Origin: Saccharopolyspora gloriosae
Lineage (GTDB): Bacteria > Actinomycetota > Actinomycetes > Mycobacteriales > Pseudonocardiaceae
Assembly (NCBI RefSeq): GCF_022828475.1
Contig: NZ_CP059557.1
Span: 1,054,001 to 1,118,000 of the forward strand
DNA: 64,000 nucleotides
Direction of reading: 5' to 3'
Shown here: positions 8,921-16,348 of the stretch, in pieces
Layout: each line of letters opens with the position of its first letter
How positions within the stretch are numbered: the first letter of the stretch is position 1
The notes under the pieces: model-generated
Database searches by the model: none
The model's input: only the letters and a program-made list of their open reading frames with translations
What the model was told of the DNA's origin: nothing
Position numbers and translations under genes: made by a program

Positions 8921-10510
8921 GTGTACCAACAGATCCTGGCCCCGCTGTTCGGCTCACTCGGCTGGAGCGCGCTGGCGGCATCGCTGCCGTTGCTCGTGCT
9001 GTTCGCTCTGCTCGGCCTCATGCGCATGACGGCGTGGAAGGCCTCGCTCATCGCGTTGGCCGTCGCGCTCGCGATCGCGATGTTCGTCTACCCGATGCCG
9101 GTGGACCAGGCACTGCTGTCGGCCACGCTCGGGGCGGCGTTCGGCTTCTTCCCGATCCTGTGGATCGTCATCAACGCCATCTGGATCTACCAGATGACCG
9201 TGACGACCGGGCATTTCGATGTGCTGCAACGAAGCTTTTCCCGGATCAGCGGGGACCGCCGCATCCAAGCCATGATCATCGCGTTCTGCTTCGGGGCGTT
9301 GCTGGAGGCGCTCGCCGGGTTCGGCACGCCGGTCGCGATCACCACCGTGATGTTGCTGGCGCTCGGCATCAGCCCCATGACCTCGGCCGTCGTCGCGCTG
9401 GTCGCCAACACCGCCCCCGTCGCCTACGGGGCGCTCGCGTCACCGCTGGTGACGCTGGCGAGCGTGACCGAGCTGCCACTGGCCGACCTCGGCGCCATGA
9501 CCGGTAGGCAGACCCCGCTGCTCGCGCTGTTCGTCCCCCTGGTCCTCGTCGGCATCATCGACGGAGTCCGCGGTGTGCGGGAGACGCTGCCCGCCACCCT
9601 CACCTGCGGATTCACCTTCGCCGTGGCCCAGTTCGTGGCGTCCAACTACGTGTCCGTTCCGCTGACCGACATCATCGCCGCGCTCGTAGCGGCCGGGGCG
9701 ACCGTGCTGCTGATGCGAGTGTGGACACCTCGCGGAGCCGAACCGCCCGCCTCCGAACCCGCGGGCAGCCGCGCGGAAGTGCTGCGGGCCTACGCGCCGT
9801 ACCTGATCATCATCGCGGTGTTCGTCGTCGCCCAGCTGGGTCCGGTCGCCGACCTGCTCGACGCGGTCACGCTCAAGTTCAACTGGCCCGGACTCGACAT
9901 CCGCGATGCCGGAGGGGAAGCGCTCTCGCTCACCGAGTTCAAGTTCAACTGGTTGTCCGGAGCGGGATCACTGCTGCTGATCGCAGGTCTGATCACCATT
10001 CCCGTGATCGGTATCAGAGCACGTGACGCCCTCGGCCGGTACGGCGCCACCTACCGGCAGCTCGCCTGGGCGATCGTGACGGTGATGACCGTGCTCGCCA
10101 TCGCCTACGTCATGAACACCTCAGGGCAGACCGCGACCCTCGGCACCTGGATGGCCGCCACCGGCGGTCTGTTCGCCTTCCTCTCGCCGATCCTCGGCTG
10201 GCTGGGAGTGGCCGTCACCGGCTCGGACACCTCGTCCAACTCGCTGTTCGGTGCCTTGCAGGTCACCGCGGCCGAGCAGGCCGGAATCGACCCGATGCTG
10301 GCCGCGGCCGCCAACGGATCGGGCGGCGTGCTCGGCAAGATGATCTCTCCGCAGAACCTCGCGATCGCCGCCGGAGCCGTCGGCATGGCCGGGCGTGAGG
10401 GCGACCTCTTCCGCCGGGTCCTCCCGTTCAGCCTCGGCTTCCTCCTGCTGATGTGCGCGCTCATCGCCCTGCAAGCGACCCCGGTCCTGTCCTGGATGAC
10501 GTGGATGTGA
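8921..10510 (+). CDS. L-lactate/glycolate permease (LctP family)
   Basis: 529 residues, about 12-13 hydrophobic segments, an LctP/GlcA-type secondary carrier that imports lactate or glycolate with protons. Family landmarks: PVDQALLSATLGAAFGFFPI near residue 65, CFGALLEALAGFGTPVAI near 125, and near the C-terminus GSDTSSNSLFGALQ and GKMISPQNLAIA. GTG 8921 is chosen because AAAGGAG (8909-8915) sits 5 nt upstream and the hydrophobic protein begins there; the longer upstream frame is not membrane-like. It follows glcDEF after a 370-bp spacer full of palindromic repeats, so it may have its own promoter, but function matches the oxidase. The repeat family begins directly at its stop codon. Confidence 0.93.
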   Translation: MYQQILAPLFGSLGWSALAASLPLLVLFALLGLMRMTAWKASLIALAVALAIAMFVYPMPVDQALLSATLGAAFGFFPILWIVINAIWIYQMTVTTGHFDVLQRSFSRISGDRRIQAMIIAFCFGALLEALAGFGTPVAITTVMLLALGISPMTSAVVALVANTAPVAYGALASPLVTLASVTELPLADLGAMTGRQTPLLALFVPLVLVGIIDGVRGVRETLPATLTCGFTFAVAQFVASNYVSVPLTDIIAALVAAGATVLLMRVWTPRGAEPPASEPAGSRAEVLRAYAPYLIIIAVFVVAQLGPVADLLDAVTLKFNWPGLDIRDAGGEALSLTEFKFNWLSGAGSLLLIAGLITIPVIGIRARDALGRYGATYRQLAWAIVTVMTVLAIAYVMNTSGQTATLGTWMAATGGLFAFLSPILGWLGVAVTGSDTSSNSLFGALQVTAAEQAGIDPMLAAAANGSGGVLGKMISPQNLAIAAGAVGMAGREGDLFRRVLPFSLGFLLLMCALIALQATPVLSWMTWM

Positions 10511-10534
10511 GGAAGGGAACCTTCCCGTCACCGG
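10509..10534. repeat. half copy of the 52-bp palindromic repeat (left arm)
   Basis: GAGGAAGGGAACCTTCCC then GTCACCGG, beginning inside the permease stop codon (TGA 10508-10510). Confidence 0.85.
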
Positions 10535-10535
10535 C

Positions 10536-10561
10536 GCGAGGAAGGGAACCTTCCTGCCACC
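10536..10561. repeat. half copy of the 52-bp palindromic repeat (left arm)
   Basis: GCGAGGAAGGGAACCTTCCT then GCCACC, immediately following the previous half copy in the same orientation. Confidence 0.88.
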
Positions 10562-10588
10562 AACGTGCACGTTGCGCGCTTGAAGGCT

Positions 10589-10640
10589 GCGAGGAGGGGA
10601 ACCTTTCTGTCACCGGTGGCAGGAAAGTTCCCTTCCTCGC
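10589..10640. repeat. 52-bp palindromic repeat, two-armed copy
   Basis: GCGAGGAGGGGAACCTTTCT, centre CACCGGTG, right arm GGAAAGTTCCCTTCCTCGC. Inner parts of the arms carry unmatched changes, so this copy is a slightly decayed palindrome. It lies 12 bp upstream of the candidate thiolase promoter. Confidence 0.9.
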
Positions 10641-10651
10641 ATCGACGGGCA

Positions 10652-10677
10652 TTGACTGTGACAGTGATGGTGTCACA
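10652..10677 (+). promoter_or_regulatory. candidate promoter/operator of the fadA-like gene
   Basis: TTGACT at 10652-10657 could be a -35 element. It overlaps a perfect inverted repeat, TGTGACA (10657-10663) and TGTCACA (10671-10677), separated by GTGATGG. The dyad sits about 45-65 bp before the thiolase start and looks like a repressor operator of TetR or GntR size; the regulator is not encoded next to it. Confidence 0.4.
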
Positions 10678-10720
10678 CTCTGGGTGGAGTAACAGGCCGC
10701 AACGAGGAGGCACGTCGCCC

Positions 10721-11935
10721 ATGTCCGAGGCGCTCGTCTACGACGCGATCCGCACCCCCCGCGGTCGCGGAAAGAAAACCGGATCGCTGCACGGGACCAA
10801 ACCGATCAGCCTGGTCGTCGGACTGGTCGACGAACTCCGCAGGCGCCACCCGGGACTCGACCCCGAACTGATCGACGACCTCGTGCTCGGAGTCGTGTCC
10901 CCGATGGGTGACCAGGGCGGCGACATCGCCAAGACCGCCGCGCTGGCATCCGGTCTGCCCGACACCGTCAGCGGCGTCCAGCTCAACAGGTTCTGCGCTT
11001 CCGGCCTGGAAGCCGTGAACGTCGCGGCGCAGAAGGTCCGCTCCGGCTGGGAGGACGCGGTCCTCGCCGGCGGCGTCGAGTCCATGTCCCGCGTGCCGAT
11101 GGGCTCCGACGGCGGCGCCTGGGCGATGGACCCGGAGACGAACTTCGACACGTCCTTCGTGCCGCAGGGCATCGGGGCCGACCTGATCGCCACCCTCGAA
11201 GGCTTCGACCGCACCACCGTCGACACCTACGCCGCCGAGTCCCAGACCCGCGCTGCCAAGGCCTGGGCCGACGGGCGGTTCTCCCGCAGCGTCGTGCCGG
11301 TGGTCGACCGCAACGGCCGCACCATCCTGGACAAGGACGAGCACATCCGCGCCAACACCACCGCGGACAGCCTCGGCGGCCTCCAGCCGTCCTTCGCGGC
11401 CATCGGCGACATGGGCGGATTCGATTCGGTCGCGCTGCAGAAATACCACTGGGTGGAGCAGATCGACCACGTCCACACCCCGGGCAACTCCTCCGGGATC
11501 GTCGACGGCGCGGCGCTGACCCTCATCGGCAGCGAAAGCCTTGGTGAGCGCACCGGCCTGCGCCCGCGCGCCCGCATTCTCTCCGCGGCGCTCAGCGGAG
11601 CCGACCCGACGATCATGCTCACGGGGCCTGGCCCCGCCGTGCGCAAGGCGCTCGCCAAGGCGAACATGACCATCGACCAGATGGATCTGATCGAGATCAA
11701 CGAGGCGTTCGCCGCGGTGCCGCTGCGGTTCATGAAGGAATTCGGCGTGCCGCACGACAAGGTCAACGTCAACGGTGGCGCCATCGCGATGGGGCACCCG
11801 CTCGGCGCGACGGGCGCCATGATCCTGGGCACCCTCATCGACGAGCTCGAACGCCGTGAGCAGCGCTACGGCGTCGCCACCCTCTGCGTCGGCGGCGGCA
11901 TGGGCATCGCCACCGTCATCGAACGGCTCAGCTGA
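10721..11935 (+). CDS. fadA: acetyl-CoA C-acyltransferase (thiolase, FadA type)
   Basis: 404 residues. Catalyses thiolytic cleavage of 3-ketoacyl-CoA in beta-oxidation. The nucleophilic Cys is in [13 protein letters not shown] (Cys92); the two other catalytic blocks are [15 protein letters not shown] near residue 328 and [17 protein letters not shown] near 355, followed by [11 protein letters not shown] near 387 with the second catalytic Cys. ATG 10721 is preceded by GAGGAGG (10704-10710). The gene is followed after 143 bp by the matching hydratase/dehydrogenase; together they form a FadA-FadB trifunctional-like pair as in other actinobacteria. Confidence 0.94.
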   Translation: MSEALVYDAIRTPRGRGKKTGSLHGTKPISLVVGLVDELRRRHPGLDPELIDDLVLGVVSPMGDQGGDIAKTAALASGLPDTVSGVQLNRFCASGLEAVNVAAQKVRSGWEDAVLAGGVESMSRVPMGSDGGAWAMDPETNFDTSFVPQGIGADLIATLEGFDRTTVDTYAAESQTRAAKAWADGRFSRSVVPVVDRNGRTILDKDEHIRANTTADSLGGLQPSFAAIGDMGGFDSVALQKYHWVEQIDHVHTPGNSSGIVDGAALTLIGSESLGERTGLRPRARILSAALSGADPTIMLTGPGPAVRKALAKANMTIDQMDLIEINEAFAAVPLRFMKEFGVPHDKVNVNGGAIAMGHPLGATGAMILGTLIDELERREQRYGVATLCVGGGMGIATVIERLS

Positions 11936-11972
11936 CCCCACCCCGCACCGAAGCCGCACCGGCCGTTGCGCC

Positions 11973-12024
11973 GCGAGGAAGGGAACCAACCTGTCACCGG
12001 TGGCAGGAAAGTTCCCTTGCTCGC
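11973..12024. repeat. 52-bp palindromic repeat, two-armed copy
   Basis: GCGAGGAAGGGAACC, centre CACCGGTG, right arm GGAAAGTTCCCTTGCTCGC. It carries AACC for TTCC in the left arm and an unpaired C-to-G change in the right outer arm. Located between the two beta-oxidation genes. Confidence 0.88.
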
Positions 12025-12078
12025 ACCACCGCCGCAGTTCGGGCCGGGCGCTCGCGAACCACGAAGGACATTTCCGCG

Positions 12079-14298
12079 ATGAGCGACCAGAGCACCATTC
12101 GCTGGGACCAGGACGCCGACGGCATCGTCGTTCTCACCCTCGACGACCCCCAGCAGCAGGCGAACACGATGAACGACCGCTACGTGCGGTCGATGGAGGA
12201 GACGCTGCAGCGCCTCCAAGACGAACGCGACAAGATCACCGGCGTGGTGCTGACCTCGGCGAAGAGCACCTTCTTCGCGGGTGGCGACCTGCGTGACCTG
12301 GTGCGGGTCCGCCCCGAGAACGTCGAAGAGTTCGCCGAGGTCAGCGCCACGACCAAACGGCAGCTGCGCACCTTGGAGACCATCGGGGTGCCGGTCGTCG
12401 CAGCGCTCAACGGCACCGCGCTCGGCGGCGGCCTCGAGATCGCGCTGGCCTGCCACCACCGCATCGCGCTCAACGGCTCGAAGACCCGCTTCGGCCTGCC
12501 CGAGGTGACGTTGGGCCTGCTGCCCGGCGCGGGCGGCGTCGTCCGCACTGTCCGCATGCTCGGCATCGCCGACGCCCTGCTCAAGGTCCTCACGCAGGGC
12601 CAGCGCCTGCGTCCGGAGAAGGCCAAGGAACTCGGCCTGATCGACGAGGTCGTGGAGGACGCCGACACGCTGCTGAGCCGCGCGAAGGACTGGATCAAGG
12701 CCAACCCGGAGGCGGTGCAGCCCTGGGACCAGAAGGGCCACAAGATCCCCGGTGGCACGCCGTCGAACCCGAAGTTCGCCGCGAACCTGCCCGCGTTCCC
12801 GGCGAACATCCGCAAGCAGCTCAAGGGCGCCCCGATGCCCGCGCCGAAGCACATCCTCGCCGCGGCCGTCGAAGGCTCCCAGGTGGACTTCGACACCGCG
12901 CTCGAAATCGAGGGCCGCTACTTCGTGGACCTGGCAAGCGGTCAGACGGCGAAGAACATGAGCAAGGCCTTCTTCTTCGACCTCCAGCACATCAACTCCG
13001 GCGGCAGCCGTCCCGACGGCATCGAGCGGTGGAAGGCGAGCAAGGTCGCCGTGCTCGGCGGCGGAATGATGGGCGCCGGCATCGCCTACGTCTGCGCGAA
13101 GGCCGGTATGGAGGTGGTCCTCAAGGACATCTCCTTGGCCGCCGCCGAGAAGGGCAAGGCCTACTCGGAGAAGATTCTCGGCAAAGCCGTCGACAAGGGG
13201 CGGAGCACCGCCGCAGAGCGCGACGAGGTCCTCGGCCGCATCACCGCGACCGACCAGAACGAGCAGCTCACCGGCTGCGACCTGGTAATCGAGGCGGTCT
13301 TCGAAGACACCAAGCTCAAGCACCAGGTGTACAGCGAGATCGAAGACGTCATCGACGGCGACGCTCTGATCGCCTCCAACACCTCGACGCTGCCGATCAC
13401 CTCGCTCGCCGAGGGCGTCCGGCGGCGTGAGGACTTCATCGGGCTGCACTTCTTCTCCCCGGTCGACAAGATGCCGCTCGTGGAGATCATCTGCGGTGAG
13501 CAGACCAACGAACGCGCACTGGCCAGGGCGTTCGACGTCGTGCAGCAGATCAAGAAGACGCCCATCGTCGTCAACGACAGCCGCGGGTTCTTCACCAGCC
13601 GCGTCATCGGGACCTTCTTGCACGAAGGCGTGGCGATGCTCGGCGAGGGCGTTCACCCCGCGACGATCGAACAGGCATCGAACCAGGCCGGGTTCCCCGC
13701 GCCGGTCCTGCAACTGTTCGACGAGCTCACCCTGACCCTCCCGCGCAAGATTCGGGAAGAGACGAAGCGGGCCATCGAGGAAGCAGGCGGCACCTGGACC
13801 CCGCACCCCGCCGACGAGATCCTCGACCGCATGGTCGAGGAATTCGAGCGGCCCGGCCGTTCGGGCGGCGCCGGGTTCTACGAGTACACCGACGGTGTGC
13901 GCGGGGGACTGTGGCCCGGACTCGTGGACCGGCTGGGTGCGGGCAGCGTCGACCCGACGAAGGTCGAACTCACCGATCTCACCGAGCGGTTGCTGTTCAT
14001 TCAGGCCATCGAGACCGTTCGGTGCTTGGACGAGGGCGTGCTGCGGTCCGTTCCGGACGCCAACATCGGGTCGATCTTCGGCATCGGCTTCCCGGCGTGG
14101 AGCGGGGGAGTGGTGCAGTACATGAACGGCTACGCCGGTGGCCTCGCCGGTTTCGTCGAGCGTGCGAAGGCGCTCGCCGACACTTACGGGCAGCGCTTCA
14201 CCCCGCCGGAATCCCTGGTGCGCCGAGCCGAGACGGGCGAGCCGTTCGCACTCGGCGAGCCGGACGACGAGATCGTCAGCGCCACCTCGGCGGCATGA
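12079..14298 (+). CDS. fadB: multifunctional enoyl-CoA hydratase/3-hydroxyacyl-CoA dehydrogenase (FadB type)
   Basis: 739 residues, fused beta-oxidation enzyme. Residues 1-190 are a crotonase domain (oxyanion-hole segments STFFAGGDLRDL near 60 and ALNGTALGGGLEIALA near 112, PEVTLGLLPGAGG near 140 with the conserved Glu). Residues about 320-500 form the NAD-binding 3-hydroxyacyl-CoA dehydrogenase (VAVLGGGMMGAGIAYVCAKAG; SNTSTLPI; GLHFFSPVDKMPLVEI with the catalytic His). C-terminal dehydrogenase domains follow, including NDSRGFFTSRVIG. AAGGA at 12064-12068 precedes ATG 12079. Partner of the thiolase directly upstream. The stop codon TGA (14296-14298) lies within a half copy of the palindromic repeat. 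Confidence 0.95.
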   Translation: MSDQSTIRWDQDADGIVVLTLDDPQQQANTMNDRYVRSMEETLQRLQDERDKITGVVLTSAKSTFFAGGDLRDLVRVRPENVEEFAEVSATTKRQLRTLETIGVPVVAALNGTALGGGLEIALACHHRIALNGSKTRFGLPEVTLGLLPGAGGVVRTVRMLGIADALLKVLTQGQRLRPEKAKELGLIDEVVEDADTLLSRAKDWIKANPEAVQPWDQKGHKIPGGTPSNPKFAANLPAFPANIRKQLKGAPMPAPKHILAAAVEGSQVDFDTALEIEGRYFVDLASGQTAKNMSKAFFFDLQHINSGGSRPDGIERWKASKVAVLGGGMMGAGIAYVCAKAGMEVVLKDISLAAAEKGKAYSEKILGKAVDKGRSTAAERDEVLGRITATDQNEQLTGCDLVIEAVFEDTKLKHQVYSEIEDVIDGDALIASNTSTLPITSLAEGVRRREDFIGLHFFSPVDKMPLVEIICGEQTNERALARAFDVVQQIKKTPIVVNDSRGFFTSRVIGTFLHEGVAMLGEGVHPATIEQASNQAGFPAPVLQLFDELTLTLPRKIREETKRAIEEAGGTWTPHPADEILDRMVEEFERPGRSGGAGFYEYTDGVRGGLWPGLVDRLGAGSVDPTKVELTDLTERLLFIQAIETVRCLDEGVLRSVPDANIGSIFGIGFPAWSGGVVQYMNGYAGGLAGFVERAKALADTYGQRFTPPESLVRRAETGEPFALGEPDDEIVSATSAA

Positions 14299-14319
14299 CA
14301 GGAAAGTTCCCTTCCGTCG
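14296..14319. repeat. half copy of the 52-bp palindromic repeat
   Basis: TGACAGGAAAGTTCCCTTCC then GTCG; its first three bases are the fadB stop codon. Confidence 0.82.
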
Positions 14320-14342
14320 GCGACACGTCACCGGGGCGCTCA

Positions 14343-14395
14343 TGACAGGAAGGTCGCTTTCCACGCACCAGTGACAGGAAGGCGACCTTCCTCGC
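14343..14395. repeat. two tandem variant half copies of the palindromic repeat
   Basis: TGACAGGAAGGTCGCTTTCC (14343-14362) and GTGACAGGAAGGCGACCTTC (14371-14390) with CTCGC-like ends. The usual GGTTCCC core is replaced by GGTCGC in one and GCGACC in the other, a divergent subtype. Confidence 0.7.
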
Positions 14396-14439
14396 CCCGG
14401 CGAACCCGCTGAGCGCGAAGCTCCAGCCGGCCGCTCGAA

Positions 14440-14490
14440 GCGAGGAGGGAACCTTTCTCGCACCGGTGGCAGAAAGGTTCCCTTCCTCGC
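14440..14490. repeat. 52-bp palindromic repeat, two-armed copy
   Basis: GCGAGGAGGGAACCTTTCT, centre CACCGGTG, right arm AGAAAGGTTCCCTTCCTCGC. The inner T in the left arm is matched by A in the right arm. 51 bp long (one base missing in the left arm). Confidence 0.9.
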
Positions 14491-14508
14491 ACCGATCCGG
14501 GCATGAAA

Positions 14509-14542
14509 AAGGGGCGTCGGACCGTGTGGTCCGGCGCCCCTT
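14509..14542. terminator. strong hairpin terminator between convergent fadB and the secreted-protein gene
   Basis: Stem AAGGGGCGTCGGACC (14509-14523) pairs with GGTCCGGCGCCCCTT (14528-14542) around GTGT, one T-G wobble. An A-run (14506-14510) becomes a U-tract on the minus strand, so it best serves the minus-strand gene that ends at 14586. Confidence 0.75.
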
Positions 14543-14585
14543 CTGGGCACTGCGCAGCGCGGCGCCTACTCGGGCACCGCTGTGG

Positions 14586-15347
14586 TCATCGCTGTCCGGG
14601 CAGCTGTGGCAGTCCGGTGGCGACGTTGTGCACGATCTGGCCGGGGACGGAGGTGAGCTCGTCGGCCTTCGTCATCTCGGCGACCTTCCCGGCGGCGGGC
14701 ACGACATCGCCCACCTTCGGCAGGTCCGCGCCGCGCAGGTCGTGCTTGAGCAGCGCGTCGGGCCGGGCGGCCGGGCCGACGGTGTAGCCCTGCGCGGCGG
14801 TGAGGGCGACCGCGGTGTCTCCGGCGGAGACACCCTGGTGGTCGGGCTGCCGCGGCCCGATCTCGGCGTCGAGGAAACCGCCGCCGGGTGCGCGCGACTC
14901 GAGCAACCCGGTGTGCCGCGGCTCCGCCTTGACGCCGATGGTCGGCCGGGTCTTGGTGAGGTCCTCCAGCCGCAGGCGTTCCGCACCGATGTGCCCGGTG
15001 ATGCGGGCGGGCTTGCCGTTGCTCAGCAGCGGCTCACCGTCACGCAGCTCCCCGGCGATGCCGTGCGTGGTGGTGACGATGTCGGCACCGACCTGCTTGA
15101 GCACGTTCGGTGCGCTGGCGCGCAGTTGTGCGTCCACGCAGGGTGCTTTGGTGCTGTTGAAACCAGGAGCGTCCTGCATGCGGCAGGCGTCCACCGGCGC
15201 GGTGATGCCGATGTCGTCGGGCACCGAGGACAGGTCCGGCTTGACGAGTTCGGGTCCTGGCGCTGCCGAGGCGGTGCCGGCCCCGACTGCGGCGAATCCC
15301 GCGGCCACGACGGCTGCTTGCAACGTGCGCGTGGTCCAGGGGCGCAA
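14586..15347 (-). CDS. secreted protein of unknown function
   Basis: 253 residues. The N-terminus MRPWTTRTLQAAVVAAGFAA then VGAGTASA is a clear Sec signal peptide with cleavage expected after ASA. The mature part (APGPELVKPDLSSVPDDIGI onward) has two cysteines about 27 residues apart (DACRM and APCVD) that could form a disulfide, and no recognisable domain. TTG 15347 is used as start because AAGGAG lies 8 nt upstream and the signal peptide begins there. It is followed by the hairpin terminator at 14509-14542. I do not recognise the family; exported globular protein is all the sequence supports. Confidence 0.7.
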   Translation of the reverse strand: MRPWTTRTLQAAVVAAGFAAVGAGTASAAPGPELVKPDLSSVPDDIGITAPVDACRMQDAPGFNSTKAPCVDAQLRASAPNVLKQVGADIVTTTHGIAGELRDGEPLLSNGKPARITGHIGAERLRLEDLTKTRPTIGVKAEPRHTGLLESRAPGGGFLDAEIGPRQPDHQGVSAGDTAVALTAAQGYTVGPAARPDALLKHDLRGADLPKVGDVVPAAGKVAEMTKADELTSVPGQIVHNVATGLPQLPGQR

Positions 15348-15613
15348 GATCAGTTCTCCTTGGTGTCGCGAGTGGGGCTCGGCTCCCGGCCCGGCGCCGG
15401 GGTGCGGTGCCGGGACGGGAACCTGGTGAGGCCGTCCGGTGCGGATGTCGGCGACCCGAACGGGCCGTGCGAAGTCACCTGCTACTCCAGACGATCAACG
15501 CGCTCCCCATCGACACTCTGGCGACCGCTCTTGATCCCTTGAGAAGTAATGCCCCTCGATCGAGTGGTTTTCGGCTGCTCGTTCTGCGGATGGGCAGCGG
15601 GGGTGGGCGGCTG

Positions 15614-16243
15614 TCAGCTCTCCGGCATGAGGCTGGGGCTGATCAAAGCCATGAGGTGCTGGGTGGCGTGTTCGGCGGTGATCTCGGGCCGCTTCTCCCG
15701 CCACAGCGCCAGCCGCTCGCAGGCGCCGATGATCGACTCGGCGAATGCTTCGAGGCGAACCTGGTCCAGTTCGGGCCGGCTGGCTTCGAGCAGCCGGGCG
15801 GTGAGCTCCGTCTGCTGTTCCCTGGTGGCTTCGAGCTCCGTGTTGACCGTCGCCATCGGGATGGCGGCTTCATTGCGCAGCAGTGCCCAGGACTGGGCGT
15901 GATCGTCGCTGAAGCGGAAGAACGCGAGCAGGCAACCGTGCAGCAGCTGGGCGTTGTCCCCGGCGGCGGCCGCCGCGGCTTCGGTCGTGGCGTCGAGCAG
16001 TTCTCGTCGCGCGCGTTCGACACAGGCGAGCAGCAGTCCTTCTTTCGAGCCGAAGTACTCGTACAGCATCGGCTTGGACAGGCCCACGCGGTGCGCGATG
16101 TCGTCCATGGACGTGGCTTGGTAGCTGTTGGTCGCGAATACCTGCTCGGCGACGGCCAGGATCTGCTGTTCCCGCTCTGCCCTGGGGAGACGTTTGCGTC
16201 GCCCGTTCGTCACGGAGTTTCCGCCAGCCTGCTGAACATTCAC
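15614..16243 (-). CDS. TetR/AcrR-family transcriptional regulator
   Basis: 209 residues. Helix-turn-helix near residues 25-65: REQQILAVAEQVFATNSYQA then TSMDDIAHRVGLSKPMLYEY, with FGSKEGLL directly after, the canonical TetR_N signature. The C-terminal ligand domain is helical and variable. It is transcribed divergently from a Baeyer-Villiger-type monooxygenase gene with a 105-bp shared spacer that holds a perfect CCTACT/AGTAGG dyad (16291-16305). By the usual logic of such pairs it represses itself and the monooxygenase until a substrate binds; that is inference. Confidence 0.92.
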   Translation of the reverse strand: MNVQQAGGNSVTNGRRKRLPRAEREQQILAVAEQVFATNSYQATSMDDIAHRVGLSKPMLYEYFGSKEGLLLACVERARRELLDATTEAAAAAAGDNAQLLHGCLLAFFRFSDDHAQSWALLRNEAAIPMATVNTELEATREQQTELTARLLEASRPELDQVRLEAFAESIIGACERLALWREKRPEITAEHATQHLMALISPSLMPES

Positions 16244-16290
16244 GATTCAACCCTACCGAGAAACGCCTCGACGAACCCTACCGAAGGTAA

Positions 16291-16305
16291 CCTACTCATA
16301 GTAGG
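16291..16305. promoter_or_regulatory. candidate TetR operator in the regulator/monooxygenase spacer
   Basis: CCTACT-CAT-AGTAGG is a perfect 6-bp dyad. Related CTAC/GTAG words continue to 16320 (CTACTTGTTGGTAGG), so there may be two overlapping sites. Located 44-58 bp before the monooxygenase start. Confidence 0.55.
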
Positions 16306-16348
16306 CTACTTGTTGGTAGGAAGGTGTGGTCGACCAGGGAGGGCTGGA

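Noticed and set aside
11866-14550. 894-residue open frame on the minus strand opposite fadB
   Set aside because: It mirrors the codon structure of a well-supported plus-strand gene, has low-complexity His/Arg/Gly-rich composition and no family match.
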